64,000 nucleotides of DNA from Terrimonas ferruginea DSM 30193 (GTDB lineage Bacteria; Bacteroidota; Bacteroidia; Chitinophagales; Chitinophagaceae): positions 412,996 through 476,995 of the forward strand of contig NZ_KE384399.1 in assembly GCF_000425585.1 (NCBI RefSeq), written 5' to 3'. Made by a program: the position numbers and the translations under genes. Within the stretch, counting starts at the first letter, position 1; every line of letters starts with the position of its first letter. The notes beneath the pieces were generated by a model. The model was not told where the DNA came from. It saw only the letters and a program-made list of their open reading frames with translations, and searched no databases. Positions 1 through 12,350 of this stretch are shown here, piece after piece.

Positions 1-1
1 G

Positions 2-1735
2 CTTTCCAATGTAGACTATCACCACGGGCAACTCAGTCCCGCGCTGGGTGTGCACAATATCCAGACCATGCGGGCCAATCGCGCAGATACATCTAATAGC
101 TGGACTTACAACCACGCGCCGATGCTGGCTTATTGGAAAGGGAAATTTTACCTGCATTACCTGAGTGATCCTGTGGGCGAACACGTACCGCCCGGACAAA
201 CATGGTTCCAGCAATCACCCGATGGTGTCAACTGGACTAACCCTGTTCCGCTTTTCCCCGTATACAAAATACCAGATGGATTTACGAAACCCGGAAGGGC
301 AGACGTGGCCAAAAACACCTATGCGGTCATGCACCAGCGGATCGGTTTCTATACCTCCAAACAAAACCGGTTGTTTGCCTTAGGTTACTATGGTATTGTG
401 TTAGGGAAAAAGGATGACCCGAATGATGGTAACGGCATTGGCCGCGTGATCCGTGAGGTGAGGGCCGACGGCAGCTTCGGGCCGATTTACTTCCTCCGTT
501 ACAACCATAATTTCAACGAAAAAAATACGAACTACCCTTTTTATACTTCATCAAAAGACAAAGGACTGGTTGCTGCATGTAAGGAAATTCTCGATTCGCC
601 TCTGCTGATGCAGCAGATGGTGGAAGAGTCCGACCGCAATGATCCGCTCATTCCGTTGAAGAAGGATTTCAAAGCATTCAGCTATTATCGTTTGCCCGAT
701 CAGCGTGTGGTTGGATTCTGGAAATATGCACTGACCAGTATCAGTGCCGATGGTGGCAGAACCTGGCAATACAATCCTGTTCGCGCTCCCGGTTTTGTCA
801 ATGCCAATGCCAAAATCTGGGGGCAACGTACGGCAGACGGGCGTTACGCCACAGTATACAATCCTTCCGAATTCCGCTGGCCGCTGGCCGTGAGTGTGAG
901 TAACGACGGATTGCGTTATCATAATTTATTATTGGTAAATGGCGAGATCACTTCCATGCGTTATGGCGGTGAATACAAAAGCTACGGCCCGCAATATGTG
1001 CGGGGTATTATGGAGATGAATGGCGTACCACCGGATAGCGTCATGTGGGTTACCTACAGCATGAACAAAGAAGATATCTGGGTCAGCCGCATTCCGGTGC
1101 CGGTGATCGATAAAGAAACCGGTAACGTAAACGATGTTTTCACCAATTTGCCCGCCGGAAAGGAACTCGATCGTTGGAACCTCTACAGCCCGCTCTGGTG
1201 CAGGACGGAAATCTTCCGGCAGGGAAATGAAAAAGTGCTGAGCTTACACGACAGCGATCCGTTCGACTATGCAAAGGCCGAGAGAATGTTTCCTGTATCA
1301 AGTGCCGTAGTAGCTGAGTTCGCCATCACCCCGAAACAAGCGGACAACGGCCATCTCGATATTGAAATCGTGGATGAAAAAGGAACGCCTTGTTTGCGGT
1401 TATCACTGGATTCGACAGGAACCGTCTATACCAAAGCCGGCTACCGGAATCGTTCCATCGGAACTTATAAGGCCGGGGAAAAACTGACCGTAAAGATTGA
1501 ACTGAACGCGGCCACCCGTTTTTATACAGTCACATTGAACAACGGCAAGCCGGTAAACAATATTTGTTTTGCGCCCATTGCTAAAGCGCAACGTATCGTA
1601 TTCCGCACGGGCGGTGTGCGCCGTTTTCCCGACGCAGATACACCAACCGACCAGGACTATGATCTGCCGGGTGCTGATAGCCGGTTGAAAGAGGCCGTTT
1701 ACCAGATTCATTACCTGAAGACCCAAACATTTTAA
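2..1735 (+). CDS. Sialidase-like (BNR) beta-propeller protein, 5'-truncated by window edge
   Basis: The frame is open from base 2, so the true start and any signal peptide lie left of the window; the GTG at base 50 is not a convincing start. Two Asp-box-like motifs are visible, SPDGVNW near the start and SADGGRTW mid-protein, as in BNR/sialidase-fold propellers. The last 170 residues or so look like a LamG/concanavalin-type beta-sandwich (repeated short strands, DIEIVDEKG, LSLDSTG). Proteins like this are often annotated exo-alpha-sialidase in Bacteroidota, but the fold also covers rhamnose-glucuronate-cleaving families (GH145, PL42) and Kdo-releasing GH33 members. The stop lies 2 bp before the next gene, so it is co-transcribed with the glycosidases that follow. 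The fold is fairly sure; the substrate is unknown. Confidence 0.75.
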   Translation, partial: LSNVDYHHGQLSPALGVHNIQTMRANRADTSNSWTYNHAPMLAYWKGKFYLHYLSDPVGEHVPPGQTWFQQSPDGVNWTNPVPLFPVYKIPDGFTKPGRADVAKNTYAVMHQRIGFYTSKQNRLFALGYYGIVLGKKDDPNDGNGIGRVIREVRADGSFGPIYFLRYNHNFNEKNTNYPFYTSSKDKGLVAACKEILDSPLLMQQMVEESDRNDPLIPLKKDFKAFSYYRLPDQRVVGFWKYALTSISADGGRTWQYNPVRAPGFVNANAKIWGQRTADGRYATVYNPSEFRWPLAVSVSNDGLRYHNLLLVNGEITSMRYGGEYKSYGPQYVRGIMEMNGVPPDSVMWVTYSMNKEDIWVSRIPVPVIDKETGNVNDVFTNLPAGKELDRWNLYSPLWCRTEIFRQGNEKVLSLHDSDPFDYAKAERMFPVSSAVVAEFAITPKQADNGHLDIEIVDEKGTPCLRLSLDSTGTVYTKAGYRNRSIGTYKAGEKLTVKIELNAATRFYTVTLNNGKPVNNICFAPIAKAQRIVFRTGGVRRFPDADTPTDQDYDLPGADSRLKEAVYQIHYLKTQTF

Positions 1736-1737
1736 TC

Positions 1738-3279
1738 ATGCGTCGATTCTGCGTCATCTGTTTTTTATGTGTAGTTGGTTTGTTTGCGCAAGCGCAAAAA
1801 CTAAAACCTGCTATATTGAAACCTGCAGCGTTCCGCCATTACGTTGATTATTTCAACGGTATGGAAGACGAAAATATCCGTCAGGCTATCCCCAACGACA
1901 GTGCCTGGGACTGGATGCAGCAGAATATTCCATTGTTCGAATGTCCGCAACAGAACTTCGAAGAGATGTTCTATTACCGTTGGTGGACATTGCGCAAGCA
2001 CATCAAAAAAACAGAACAGGGATATGTGTTCACCGAGTTTCTTGTACAGCGCAGCTATGCCGACAAATACAATATGATCAGCAGTGGTCTTGGTCATCAC
2101 ATATACGAAGCACGCTGGTTGCATGATCAGCAATACCTGAACGACTATATCCGCATCTGGTATCGCGGCAATAATGGTGGTCCGATGAAAAAATTGCGTT
2201 TTTACAGCAGTTGGAATATCGATGCTATTTACAACCGTTATAAAGTGAATGGTGACCGGGAAATATTGCTGGACTTATTGCCCGATCTGACGGCAGATTA
2301 CAAGGCATGGGAACAGGAGCGCAGAGGTGCAGACGGACTTTTCTGGCAATACGATGTGCGTGATGCCATGGAGGAAACGATCAGCGGTGGCCGCAAGGAA
2401 AAAAATCCGCGCCCGTCCATCAACAGCTATATGTATGGGAATGCAAAAGCGCTATATGCAATAGCGAACCTTGCCTGGAAAGATGAAATGGCAAAATTAT
2501 ACAAGGCCAAAGCAGATACATTAAAGCAATTGGTACAGCAGAAGTTGTGGAGCAACGACGACGATTTTTTTGAAGTAAGAAAGGAAAAAGGCGATACGCT
2601 GGCCCGCGTGCGCGAAGCGATTGGGTTTGTTCCCTGGTATTTTAACCTGCCGGATGCAAAGTATAATGTAGCCTGGAAAGCGGCGCTCGATCCGAAACAT
2701 TTCTGTGCGCCGTTTGGCTTAACAACTGCCGATCGCAGTCATCCGCAGTTCCGTACACACGGCTGCTGCAATTGCGAGTGGGACGGTGCGGTGTGGCCCT
2801 TCGCTACTTCGCAGACGTTGACCGGTATGGCCAACTTGCTGAACAACGGCAGACAGGACATTGTTTCTCATTCGGCTTATTTCGATTTGCTGGAAACCTA
2901 TGTCGAATCGCAGTATTATCGCGGCCGCCCTTATATCGGAGAATACCTCGATGAAAAAACAGGTTACTGGCTCAAGGGCGATCAGGAACGCAGCCGCTAC
3001 TATAATCATTCAACGTTCAATGATCTGATCATAACGGGCCTGGTCGGTCTTCGTCCCGTGGAGGGAAATACTTTTACAGTCAATCCCTTACTGCCTGCTG
3101 ATAAATGGGATTGGTTCTGTCTTGATAATGTTTTATACCAGGGAAAAATCATTACGATACTTTGGGACAAGACTGGGAAACATTACAACAAAGGCAAAGG
3201 CCTGAGTGTATGGGTAAATGGAAAAAAACGACAGAGCCGCGACGAGCTCGGACCATTGACCGTATATGGTGGAAAATAA
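1738..3279 (+). CDS. Exported MGH1-like (alpha/alpha)6-barrel glycoside hydrolase
   Basis: A 513-residue protein beginning with a clear signal peptide (MRRFCVICFLCVVGLFAQAQ). The body reads as an (alpha/alpha)6 toroid of the MGH1/GH63-like type: RFYSSWNIDAIYNRY about residue 160, RPSINSYMYGNAKAL about 225, and CEWDGAVWPFATSQTL about 345, where acidic and aromatic residues of the active site usually sit. A Cys-rich HGCCNC patch comes just before the last motif. Substrate specificity cannot be read from sequence. The gene abuts the GH2 gene downstream with no gap, so the two are probably translated together. It probably acts in the periplasm on an oligosaccharide of the same glycan as the rhamnosidases. 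It could instead be a GH families 37/63/78-like relative. Confidence 0.75.
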   Translation: MRRFCVICFLCVVGLFAQAQKLKPAILKPAAFRHYVDYFNGMEDENIRQAIPNDSAWDWMQQNIPLFECPQQNFEEMFYYRWWTLRKHIKKTEQGYVFTEFLVQRSYADKYNMISSGLGHHIYEARWLHDQQYLNDYIRIWYRGNNGGPMKKLRFYSSWNIDAIYNRYKVNGDREILLDLLPDLTADYKAWEQERRGADGLFWQYDVRDAMEETISGGRKEKNPRPSINSYMYGNAKALYAIANLAWKDEMAKLYKAKADTLKQLVQQKLWSNDDDFFEVRKEKGDTLARVREAIGFVPWYFNLPDAKYNVAWKAALDPKHFCAPFGLTTADRSHPQFRTHGCCNCEWDGAVWPFATSQTLTGMANLLNNGRQDIVSHSAYFDLLETYVESQYYRGRPYIGEYLDEKTGYWLKGDQERSRYYNHSTFNDLIITGLVGLRPVEGNTFTVNPLLPADKWDWFCLDNVLYQGKIITILWDKTGKHYNKGKGLSVWVNGKKRQSRDELGPLTVYGGK

Positions 3280-6054
<2,775 letters not shown>

Positions 6055-6069
6055 TTATACTATTGTTGT

Positions 6070-9000
6070 ATGAAGAAATTATTCATTCTTGGTTGCTGGA
6101 TACTTACTACACTATTTGCTTCGGCACAAGTGCGTATCCATTCATTGCGATGTGAACAATTGTCGGATCCGGTAGGAATAGATGAGGTACAGCCACGCTT
6201 CTCCTGGAACCTTGAATCAGGGGCTAACAGCGTTGTACAACAAGGCTATCAGGTATTGGTGGCTTCTTCCCGCGCATTGCTGGATAAGAACCAGGGCGAT
6301 ATCTGGAATTCCGGAAAAGTACAAAGCCCGCATTCCATCCTCGTTCCCTATGCAGGCAAACCTTTGCAAAGCCGTCATGAATATTTCTGGAAAGTAAAAG
6401 CATTTACCAACAAAGGGGAGACTGCATGGAGCGAGCCCGCGAAATGGAGCATGGGCTTGTTACAAAAAACGGATTGGAAAGCCCGCTGGATCGGTTATGA
6501 AAAACCTTCGAAATGGGACAGCATCAGCCAGTGGTCGAGATTGTCTGCGCGGTATTTCAGAAAAACATTCAACAGCCCCCGTGCGGTTAAACGTGCCACG
6601 GCTTATATCAGCGGACTCGGGTTGTATGAGCTGTATATAAACCATCAACGTATCGGTGACCAGGTGCTGGCGCCTGTTCCAACGGATTACCGCAAGACAG
6701 TTTTGTACAACACTTATGATGTAACAGCACAAGTAAAGACGGGGCAGAATGTAGTAGGCGTGGTGCTTGGCAATGGACGGTTCTTTACCATGCGGCAAAA
6801 TTACAAACCGCAAAAGATCAACAATTTTGGCTATCCAAGATTGTTACTTCAACTCGAAATTGAATACACGGACGGGAAAAGGGAAACGATCGTAACCGAT
6901 CCCTCCTGGAAAATACAAACCGATGGTCCGATACGTACCAATAACGAATACGATGGGGAAGAGTACGATGCGACCAGCGAGCTTACGGGCTGGCTTACTC
7001 CGGCTTATGCCGGCAAGGGTTGGATGAATGCAGAACCCGTTCCTGCTCCCCAGGGAAAACTTCGCGCACAGATGGCGCCGCCAATGCGCGTGATGCAAAC
7101 CATCAAACCGGTGTCGCTGAAACAACTGAAACCGGGTACGTACATCATGGACATGGGCCAGAATTTCTCCGGATGGGTGAAGATGCAGGTTTCGGGAAAA
7201 AGAGGTCAGACCGTTCAATTACGTTTTGCTGAAAGCCTGCAACCTTCAGGCGAACTATATGTCGCCAACCTGCGCGATGCACGCGTTACCGACAAGTATA
7301 CCCTGAAAGGCGAAGGCAAAGAAACCTGGGAGCCCTGTTTTGTTTACCATGGTTTCCGTTATGTAGAGATCACCGGGTTTCCGGGTGAACCTAAGCTGAC
7401 CGATTTCGAAGGAAAATTTGTGTATGATGACATGCAGAACACCGGACGTTTTGTGTCGTCTGATACGATCATGAATAAATTGTTCCGTAATGCGTGGTGG
7501 GGGATAGCTTCTAACTATAAAGGAATGCCGGTCGATTGTCCGCAACGAAACGAACGGCAACCATGGCTTGGGGACCGCGCCACCGGGTCATTAGGCGAAA
7601 GTTTTTTGTTTGACAATGCTTCGCTCTATGCCAAATGGATGCAGGACATCGAAGATGCGCAAACTGCCGAAGGCGCCATTCCGGATGTAGCTCCCGCTTT
7701 CTGGAACTATTACAGCGATAACGTCACCTGGCCGGGTACGTATCTCATGACTGCGCGTATGTTGTATCGCCAGTTCGGTGACAGCAGAAGCATTACGCGG
7801 CATTACTCTTCCATGAAAAAATGGATGGATTACATGAAAGGCCGTTACCTGAAAGATGATCTTATCACAAAAGATAAATACGGCGATTGGTGCGTGCCGC
7901 CCGAATCACTCGAACTCATCCGCTCGCGCGACAGCATGCGCAATACCGATGGACAACTGATCGCTTCGGCTTACTATTACCTGTTACTAGGCTACATGCA
8001 GGAATTCGCGGAGGTGTCCGGCAATCAGAAAGATGTTTCCGCCTATCGGGAGTTGGCAGACCGCATTCGCCAGGCTTTCAATAAAAAATACCTCAACCGC
8101 CAGAAAAATTATTACGCCAATAATACGGTCACGGCGAACCTGCTGCCTCTGTATTTTGACATGGTGCCGGATTCTTTAAGGGAGACTGTCTTCAATAATA
8201 TTTATAATAAAATAAAAATTGACAACCACATGCACATCAGTACCGGCGTGATCGGTACGCAGTGGCTGATGCGTTGTTTGACGGAGTTTCAGCGTTCGGA
8301 TATTGCCTTTACGCTTGCCTCCAATAAAACTTATCCAAGCTGGGGTTACATGACGGAGAACGGCGCCACTACAATCTGGGAGTTGTGGAACGGCAACACC
8401 GCCAATCCGCAAATGAATTCGCAGAACCACGTGATGTTACTCGGCGACCTGCTCGTGTGGTATTACGAACATGCCGCGGGTATTAAGCAGGCACCGGGAT
8501 CAACGGCATTCCGTCAACTGGAAATGAAACCGGAGTTGATAGACGGCCTCGATTCCGTTTATGCCAGCTATCGCACACCTTACGGCATGGTCAACAGCCA
8601 TTGGAAAAATGAGAACGATCAGTTCACCTGGCTGATCAGGATTCCGGCCAATACGACCGCACGCATCTGGCTGCCGGCTGTATCAACAGAAGGCATCACC
8701 ATCAATGGAAATCCTTTAAGCGAAATAAAAGAAGTGAAGTTGGAAAAAACCGATGGCCGTTACCTGGTATTTGCCATCGGATCCGGGACCTATTCGTTTG
8801 TTGCACCGAAATCTTTCCGCAAAGGAATCATCAAAGATGAGTTCATTTTTGATCGCGCTTCTTTCCCGGAAAGTCATGCCGCTACCATTGCCGAGACGCC
8901 GGAGGGATTGATCGCTTCCTGGTTTGGCGGTACCAAGGAAGGAAACAAAGATGTGTGTATCTGGGTCAGTCATTTAAAAAACGATAAATGGTCGGAACCA

Positions 9001-9864
9001 CAGAAAGTAGCGGATGGCATTCTCAATGATACAACCCGCTATGCCTGTTACAACCCGGTATTATACCAGGTGCCCGGCGGCGACTTGCTGCTTTTTTATA
9101 AAATCGGTCCCAATGTAGCCGGATGGACAGGCTGGATGATCCGGTCATCAGACAACGGTCATACCTGGAGCAAACGTGAAGCGTTACCTGAAGGTTATTT
9201 AGGTCCGATCAAAAACAAACCGGTAATGGTCGGCAACCAGCTCGTTTGCCCGAGCAGCACGGAGAAAGGCGGATGGCGTGCGCACCTGGAAATGACGTCC
9301 GACCAGGGGCGTACCTGGACTAAAACCGGCCCGCTTAACGATGGCACCATTTTCAGCGCCATTCAACCTTCCATTCTTTTTTATAAAGATGGCAGTATAC
9401 AGATTCTTTGCCGCAGCAAAAACCGTACGCTCAATGAATCGTGGAGCAAAGATGGCGGCAAGACATGGAGCGCCATGCAGGCTTCGCCTTTACCCAACAA
9501 CAACTCAGGCACGGATGCCGTTACCCTGCAGGACGGCCGTCAGTTGCTGGTATATAATCATGTGAAACCTGCCCCGGAATTAAAAAATGGGAAAGGCCCG
9601 CGCACGCCGCTCAATGTAGCCGTAACGGTCGACGGCAAACAATGGATGGCGGCGCTTGTGTTGGAAGATTCACCGGTGAGTCAATATTCTTACCCTTCGG
9701 TTATACAGGGGAAAGATGGGATGGTGCACATTGTATATACATGGAGAAGAGAGCGTATAAAGTATGTGAAGGTGGATCCATCGCAATTGCAACTGATGCC
9801 GATTGCAAATGAGCAATGGCCCGGCGCCAAAGTGGGCGGCGCGCAGCTCAGCCAGGACGATTAA
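6070..9864 (+). CDS. GH78 alpha-L-rhamnosidase fused to a sialidase-like BNR propeller
   Basis: This 1264-residue exported protein (signal peptide ending LFASAQ) joins two enzymes. Residues about 20-910 form a full GH78 rhamnosidase: an N-terminal Fn3-like domain (QPRFSWNLES), beta-sandwich domains, and an (alpha/alpha)6 barrel with the hallmark DCPQRNERQPWLGD (about 489-502, acid Glu and Asp) and GATTIWELWNG (about 765, base Glu). Residues about 920-1255 form a sialidase-like propeller with three Asp-boxes: SSDNGHTW, TSDQGRTW and SKDGGKTW. The propeller opens with SFPESHAATIAETPEG, typical of stand-alone secreted sialidase-family proteins, yet here it has no start codon or signal peptide of its own. 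A bifunctional enzyme that removes a terminal acidic sugar and then rhamnose, or the reverse, is likely. The gene precedes an SSS symporter by 27 bp. Confidence 0.88.
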   Translation: MKKLFILGCWILTTLFASAQVRIHSLRCEQLSDPVGIDEVQPRFSWNLESGANSVVQQGYQVLVASSRALLDKNQGDIWNSGKVQSPHSILVPYAGKPLQSRHEYFWKVKAFTNKGETAWSEPAKWSMGLLQKTDWKARWIGYEKPSKWDSISQWSRLSARYFRKTFNSPRAVKRATAYISGLGLYELYINHQRIGDQVLAPVPTDYRKTVLYNTYDVTAQVKTGQNVVGVVLGNGRFFTMRQNYKPQKINNFGYPRLLLQLEIEYTDGKRETIVTDPSWKIQTDGPIRTNNEYDGEEYDATSELTGWLTPAYAGKGWMNAEPVPAPQGKLRAQMAPPMRVMQTIKPVSLKQLKPGTYIMDMGQNFSGWVKMQVSGKRGQTVQLRFAESLQPSGELYVANLRDARVTDKYTLKGEGKETWEPCFVYHGFRYVEITGFPGEPKLTDFEGKFVYDDMQNTGRFVSSDTIMNKLFRNAWWGIASNYKGMPVDCPQRNERQPWLGDRATGSLGESFLFDNASLYAKWMQDIEDAQTAEGAIPDVAPAFWNYYSDNVTWPGTYLMTARMLYRQFGDSRSITRHYSSMKKWMDYMKGRYLKDDLITKDKYGDWCVPPESLELIRSRDSMRNTDGQLIASAYYYLLLGYMQEFAEVSGNQKDVSAYRELADRIRQAFNKKYLNRQKNYYANNTVTANLLPLYFDMVPDSLRETVFNNIYNKIKIDNHMHISTGVIGTQWLMRCLTEFQRSDIAFTLASNKTYPSWGYMTENGATTIWELWNGNTANPQMNSQNHVMLLGDLLVWYYEHAAGIKQAPGSTAFRQLEMKPELIDGLDSVYASYRTPYGMVNSHWKNENDQFTWLIRIPANTTARIWLPAVSTEGITINGNPLSEIKEVKLEKTDGRYLVFAIGSGTYSFVAPKSFRKGIIKDEFIFDRASFPESHAATIAETPEGLIASWFGGTKEGNKDVCIWVSHLKNDKWSEPQKVADGILNDTTRYACYNPVLYQVPGGDLLLFYKIGPNVAGWTGWMIRSSDNGHTWSKREALPEGYLGPIKNKPVMVGNQLVCPSSTEKGGWRAHLEMTSDQGRTWTKTGPLNDGTIFSAIQPSILFYKDGSIQILCRSKNRTLNESWSKDGGKTWSAMQASPLPNNNSGTDAVTLQDGRQLLVYNHVKPAPELKNGKGPRTPLNVAVTVDGKQWMAALVLEDSPVSQYSYPSVIQGKDGMVHIVYTWRRERIKYVKVDPSQLQLMPIANEQWPGAKVGGAQLSQDD

Positions 9865-9891
9865 CGGTTTCGCAAACCTTAAGCTTATGCC

Positions 9892-11460
9892 ATGAACGAT
9901 TTGCCATTGATCGACATCGCTGTCATTGTAGTTTACCTGGCAGCTATGATTTTTATCGGGTTTTATTTTTCACGCCGCAACAAAAATCCCGAACAGTTTA
10001 CTATCGCCTCCGGCAAAATACCGGGTTGGGCGATCGGTCTTTCCATTTATGCAACTTTTCTCAGCAGCAATACTTTTTTAGGCGTACCGGGCAAAGCCTT
10101 TGGCTCCAACTGGAATGCTTTTGTGTTTAGTCTTTCTATGCCGTTGGCTGCATGGATCGCTGCCAAATATTTTGTTCCTTTTTATCGCAGGACCGGCGGT
10201 GTATCGGCCTACACCAATCTCGAACAACGATTTGGCCCGTGGGCACGAACCTATGCGGTCATCTGTTTTTTATTGACCCAGTTTGCGCGCATCGGTTCCA
10301 TCTTTTTCGGTATGGCTTTGAGTCTGCAGGCGCTGACGGGTTTTTCCATGCACATGATCATGGTGGTGATGGGCATTTGCATTATTCTCTATACGGTATT
10401 GGGCGGCATCGAAGCTGTTATCTGGACGGAAGTGGTGCAAGGGGTGATCAAAACACTTGGTGCCATTCTTATATTGGTGCTCATCATCCGGGAAATACCG
10501 GGCGGTATTTTAAAGGTAGCAGACATCGCGGCGGCGGATAACAAATTCAGTTTGGGAAGTGCATCATTTGATTTCACCACCTCTACCTTCTGGATGGTGC
10601 TGTTGTACGGGTTCTTTATCAACCTGAATAATTTCGGGATGGATCAGAATTATGTACAACGTTATCATACGGCGAGTTCGCCAAAACAGGCGGCACGTTC
10701 GGTGTGGCTTTGTGTTTGGATGTACGTACCCGCTTCTTTGCTGTTTTTTGTAATCGGAACAGCGCTGTATGCCTATTACCAGGTGTCTCCTGAACTGATC
10801 GAACCGGTGCGATTACAGGTTGCGGCCGAGCGGCTGGGGACAGGAGCCACACCTGAACAGATACAGCAACTCGCCGCCTCTTTGAAGCCCGGTGATTTCG
10901 GCGATAAAGTTTTACCGCATTTCATGGTCACGAAAGTGCCGGCCGGTTTGGTTGGGCTGATCGTATCAGCGATTCTCTCTGCCGCCATGAGTACAATCAG
11001 TTCGGGCATGAATGCCTCGGCGACGGTGTTTACCGTTGATATCGTTAAAAAATATTTCCGTCCCGATCTGGATGACAAACGTTACCTGCGCGTGTTGCAC
11101 ATTGCAACCGTCGTTTTCGGTATTACCGGCTTGTGTACCGGCCTTGCCATGATCGGCTCCAAAAGCATCCTGGATATTTGGTGGGAACTCTCAGGCATTT
11201 TTGCGGGAGGCATGCTCGGACTGTTTTTATTGGGATTAATCAGCCGTCAAACCCGTAACCGTGAAGCTTTTACGGCGGTGCTCATAGGCATCGCGGTCAT
11301 TTTATGGATGACTTTTTCCGACCGCCTCTCCGGCAATTACGCCTTCCTCCGGAGCCCGCTGCATAAGAATATGATCATCGTGGTGGGCACGCTTACCATC
11401 TTTTTGACCGGAATGCTGCTGACCCGGATCCGGCAAGCACAGAGCAGGATTGTTGAGTGA
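9892..11460 (+). CDS. Sodium:solute symporter (SSS family)
   Basis: A 522-residue integral inner-membrane protein with about 13 hydrophobic segments in the SSS (LeuT-like) pattern. Recognisable stretches are the first helix DIAVIVVYLAAMIFIGFYFS, FLSSNTFLGVPGKAF (sodium/substrate region of TM1-2), GGIEAVIWTEVVQGVIK, and SAILSAAMSTISSGMNA, the TM8 Ser-rich sodium site. It should import a sugar, sugar acid or small carboxylate with Na+. It stands between the exported glycosidases and the acid-sugar enzyme module, so it probably brings in the monosaccharide that those enzymes use. It is one of three SSS proteins in the window; they are only moderately alike, which suggests different cargoes. Confidence 0.92.
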   Translation: MNDLPLIDIAVIVVYLAAMIFIGFYFSRRNKNPEQFTIASGKIPGWAIGLSIYATFLSSNTFLGVPGKAFGSNWNAFVFSLSMPLAAWIAAKYFVPFYRRTGGVSAYTNLEQRFGPWARTYAVICFLLTQFARIGSIFFGMALSLQALTGFSMHMIMVVMGICIILYTVLGGIEAVIWTEVVQGVIKTLGAILILVLIIREIPGGILKVADIAAADNKFSLGSASFDFTTSTFWMVLLYGFFINLNNFGMDQNYVQRYHTASSPKQAARSVWLCVWMYVPASLLFFVIGTALYAYYQVSPELIEPVRLQVAAERLGTGATPEQIQQLAASLKPGDFGDKVLPHFMVTKVPAGLVGLIVSAILSAAMSTISSGMNASATVFTVDIVKKYFRPDLDDKRYLRVLHIATVVFGITGLCTGLAMIGSKSILDIWWELSGIFAGGMLGLFLLGLISRQTRNREAFTAVLIGIAVILWMTFSDRLSGNYAFLRSPLHKNMIIVVGTLTIFLTGMLLTRIRQAQSRIVE

Positions 11461-11495
11461 TATTTTGATAATAGGTTTGAGAAATCCGGACGATT

Positions 11496-12329
11496 ATGCC
11501 ATACAAAATCTATCGCGCTGACGGTCACATTTTAATTGAAGACGGGGAGCAACTGTATGTTTCTCCGCAAAATGACTGGGATGTTTTCATCAACAGGGAT
11601 GACCTGCATGCGCAAATAAGCCGCGAATTACCAACGCTTTTGCCTGCTGCCAACCCTGACTGGTCATCCTTGCAGGCACCTATCGGTACACAGGAAGTGT
11701 GGGCCGCCGGTGTCACTTATCTCCGAAGCAAGAATGCGCGAATGGAAGAAAGCAAAGAAAGTGGCGGGGCTGACTTCTATGACAAAGTCTACGAAGCCGA
11801 ACGTCCGGAGCTCTTTTTCAAATCCGTCGCTTCACGGGTGATCGCTTCCAATGGTTATGTACGAATAAGAAAGGACAGCAAATGGAACGTTCCCGAGCCT
11901 GAATTAACGCTCGTAATTACTTCTTCAGGAACTATCGTTGGTTACACGATTGGCAATGACATGAGCAGCCGTAGTATTGAGGGAGAGAATCCACTCTATC
12001 TGCCGCAGGCAAAAGTATACGATGGCAGCGCGGCCATCGGCCCTTGTGTGTTGGTGACGCCCGACCCACCGTCGATGCAAACGACAATCGCCATGCGGAT
12101 ATTCAGAAAAAGACAATTGGTTTTTGAAGGAGCAACGACCACCGGGCAAATGAAACGCCGTTATACCGAACTCGTGGAGTTCCTGTATCGTGAACTTGGT
12201 TTTCCGGCAGGTGCATACCTGATGACAGGAACTTGTGTGGTGCCCGATGCTGATTTTACATTAATGTCCGGGGATGAGATCCGGATTACCATTGAAGGAA
12301 TAGGAGAACTGGTGAACAATGTTGCCTGA
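11496..12329 (+). CDS. FAH-family 2-keto-3-deoxy sugar acid dehydratase-like enzyme
   Basis: A 277-residue cytosolic protein of the fumarylacetoacetate hydrolase superfamily. Metal-ligand and active-site stretches are visible: PELFFKS (about 105), VPEPELTLVI (about 132, metal-binding Glu residues), GYTIGNDMSSRSIEGENP (about 149), and LPQAKVYDGSAAIGP (about 168). A C-terminal MSGDEIRITIEGIG is typical of the fold. The EPEL and QAK(V/S)YDG layout resembles 2-keto-3-deoxy-D-arabinonate/xylonate dehydratases more than acylpyruvate hydrolases. It would convert a 2-keto-3-deoxy aldonate to a 2,5-dioxo acid, or cleave a dioxo acid. It opens the acid-sugar module, 35 bp after the symporter gene. The superfamily is sure; the reaction is inferred. 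Confidence 0.85.
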   Translation: MPYKIYRADGHILIEDGEQLYVSPQNDWDVFINRDDLHAQISRELPTLLPAANPDWSSLQAPIGTQEVWAAGVTYLRSKNARMEESKESGGADFYDKVYEAERPELFFKSVASRVIASNGYVRIRKDSKWNVPEPELTLVITSSGTIVGYTIGNDMSSRSIEGENPLYLPQAKVYDGSAAIGPCVLVTPDPPSMQTTIAMRIFRKRQLVFEGATTTGQMKRRYTELVEFLYRELGFPAGAYLMTGTCVVPDADFTLMSGDEIRITIEGIGELVNNVA

Positions 12330-12350
12330 GCAATACATAAAACAACGACA

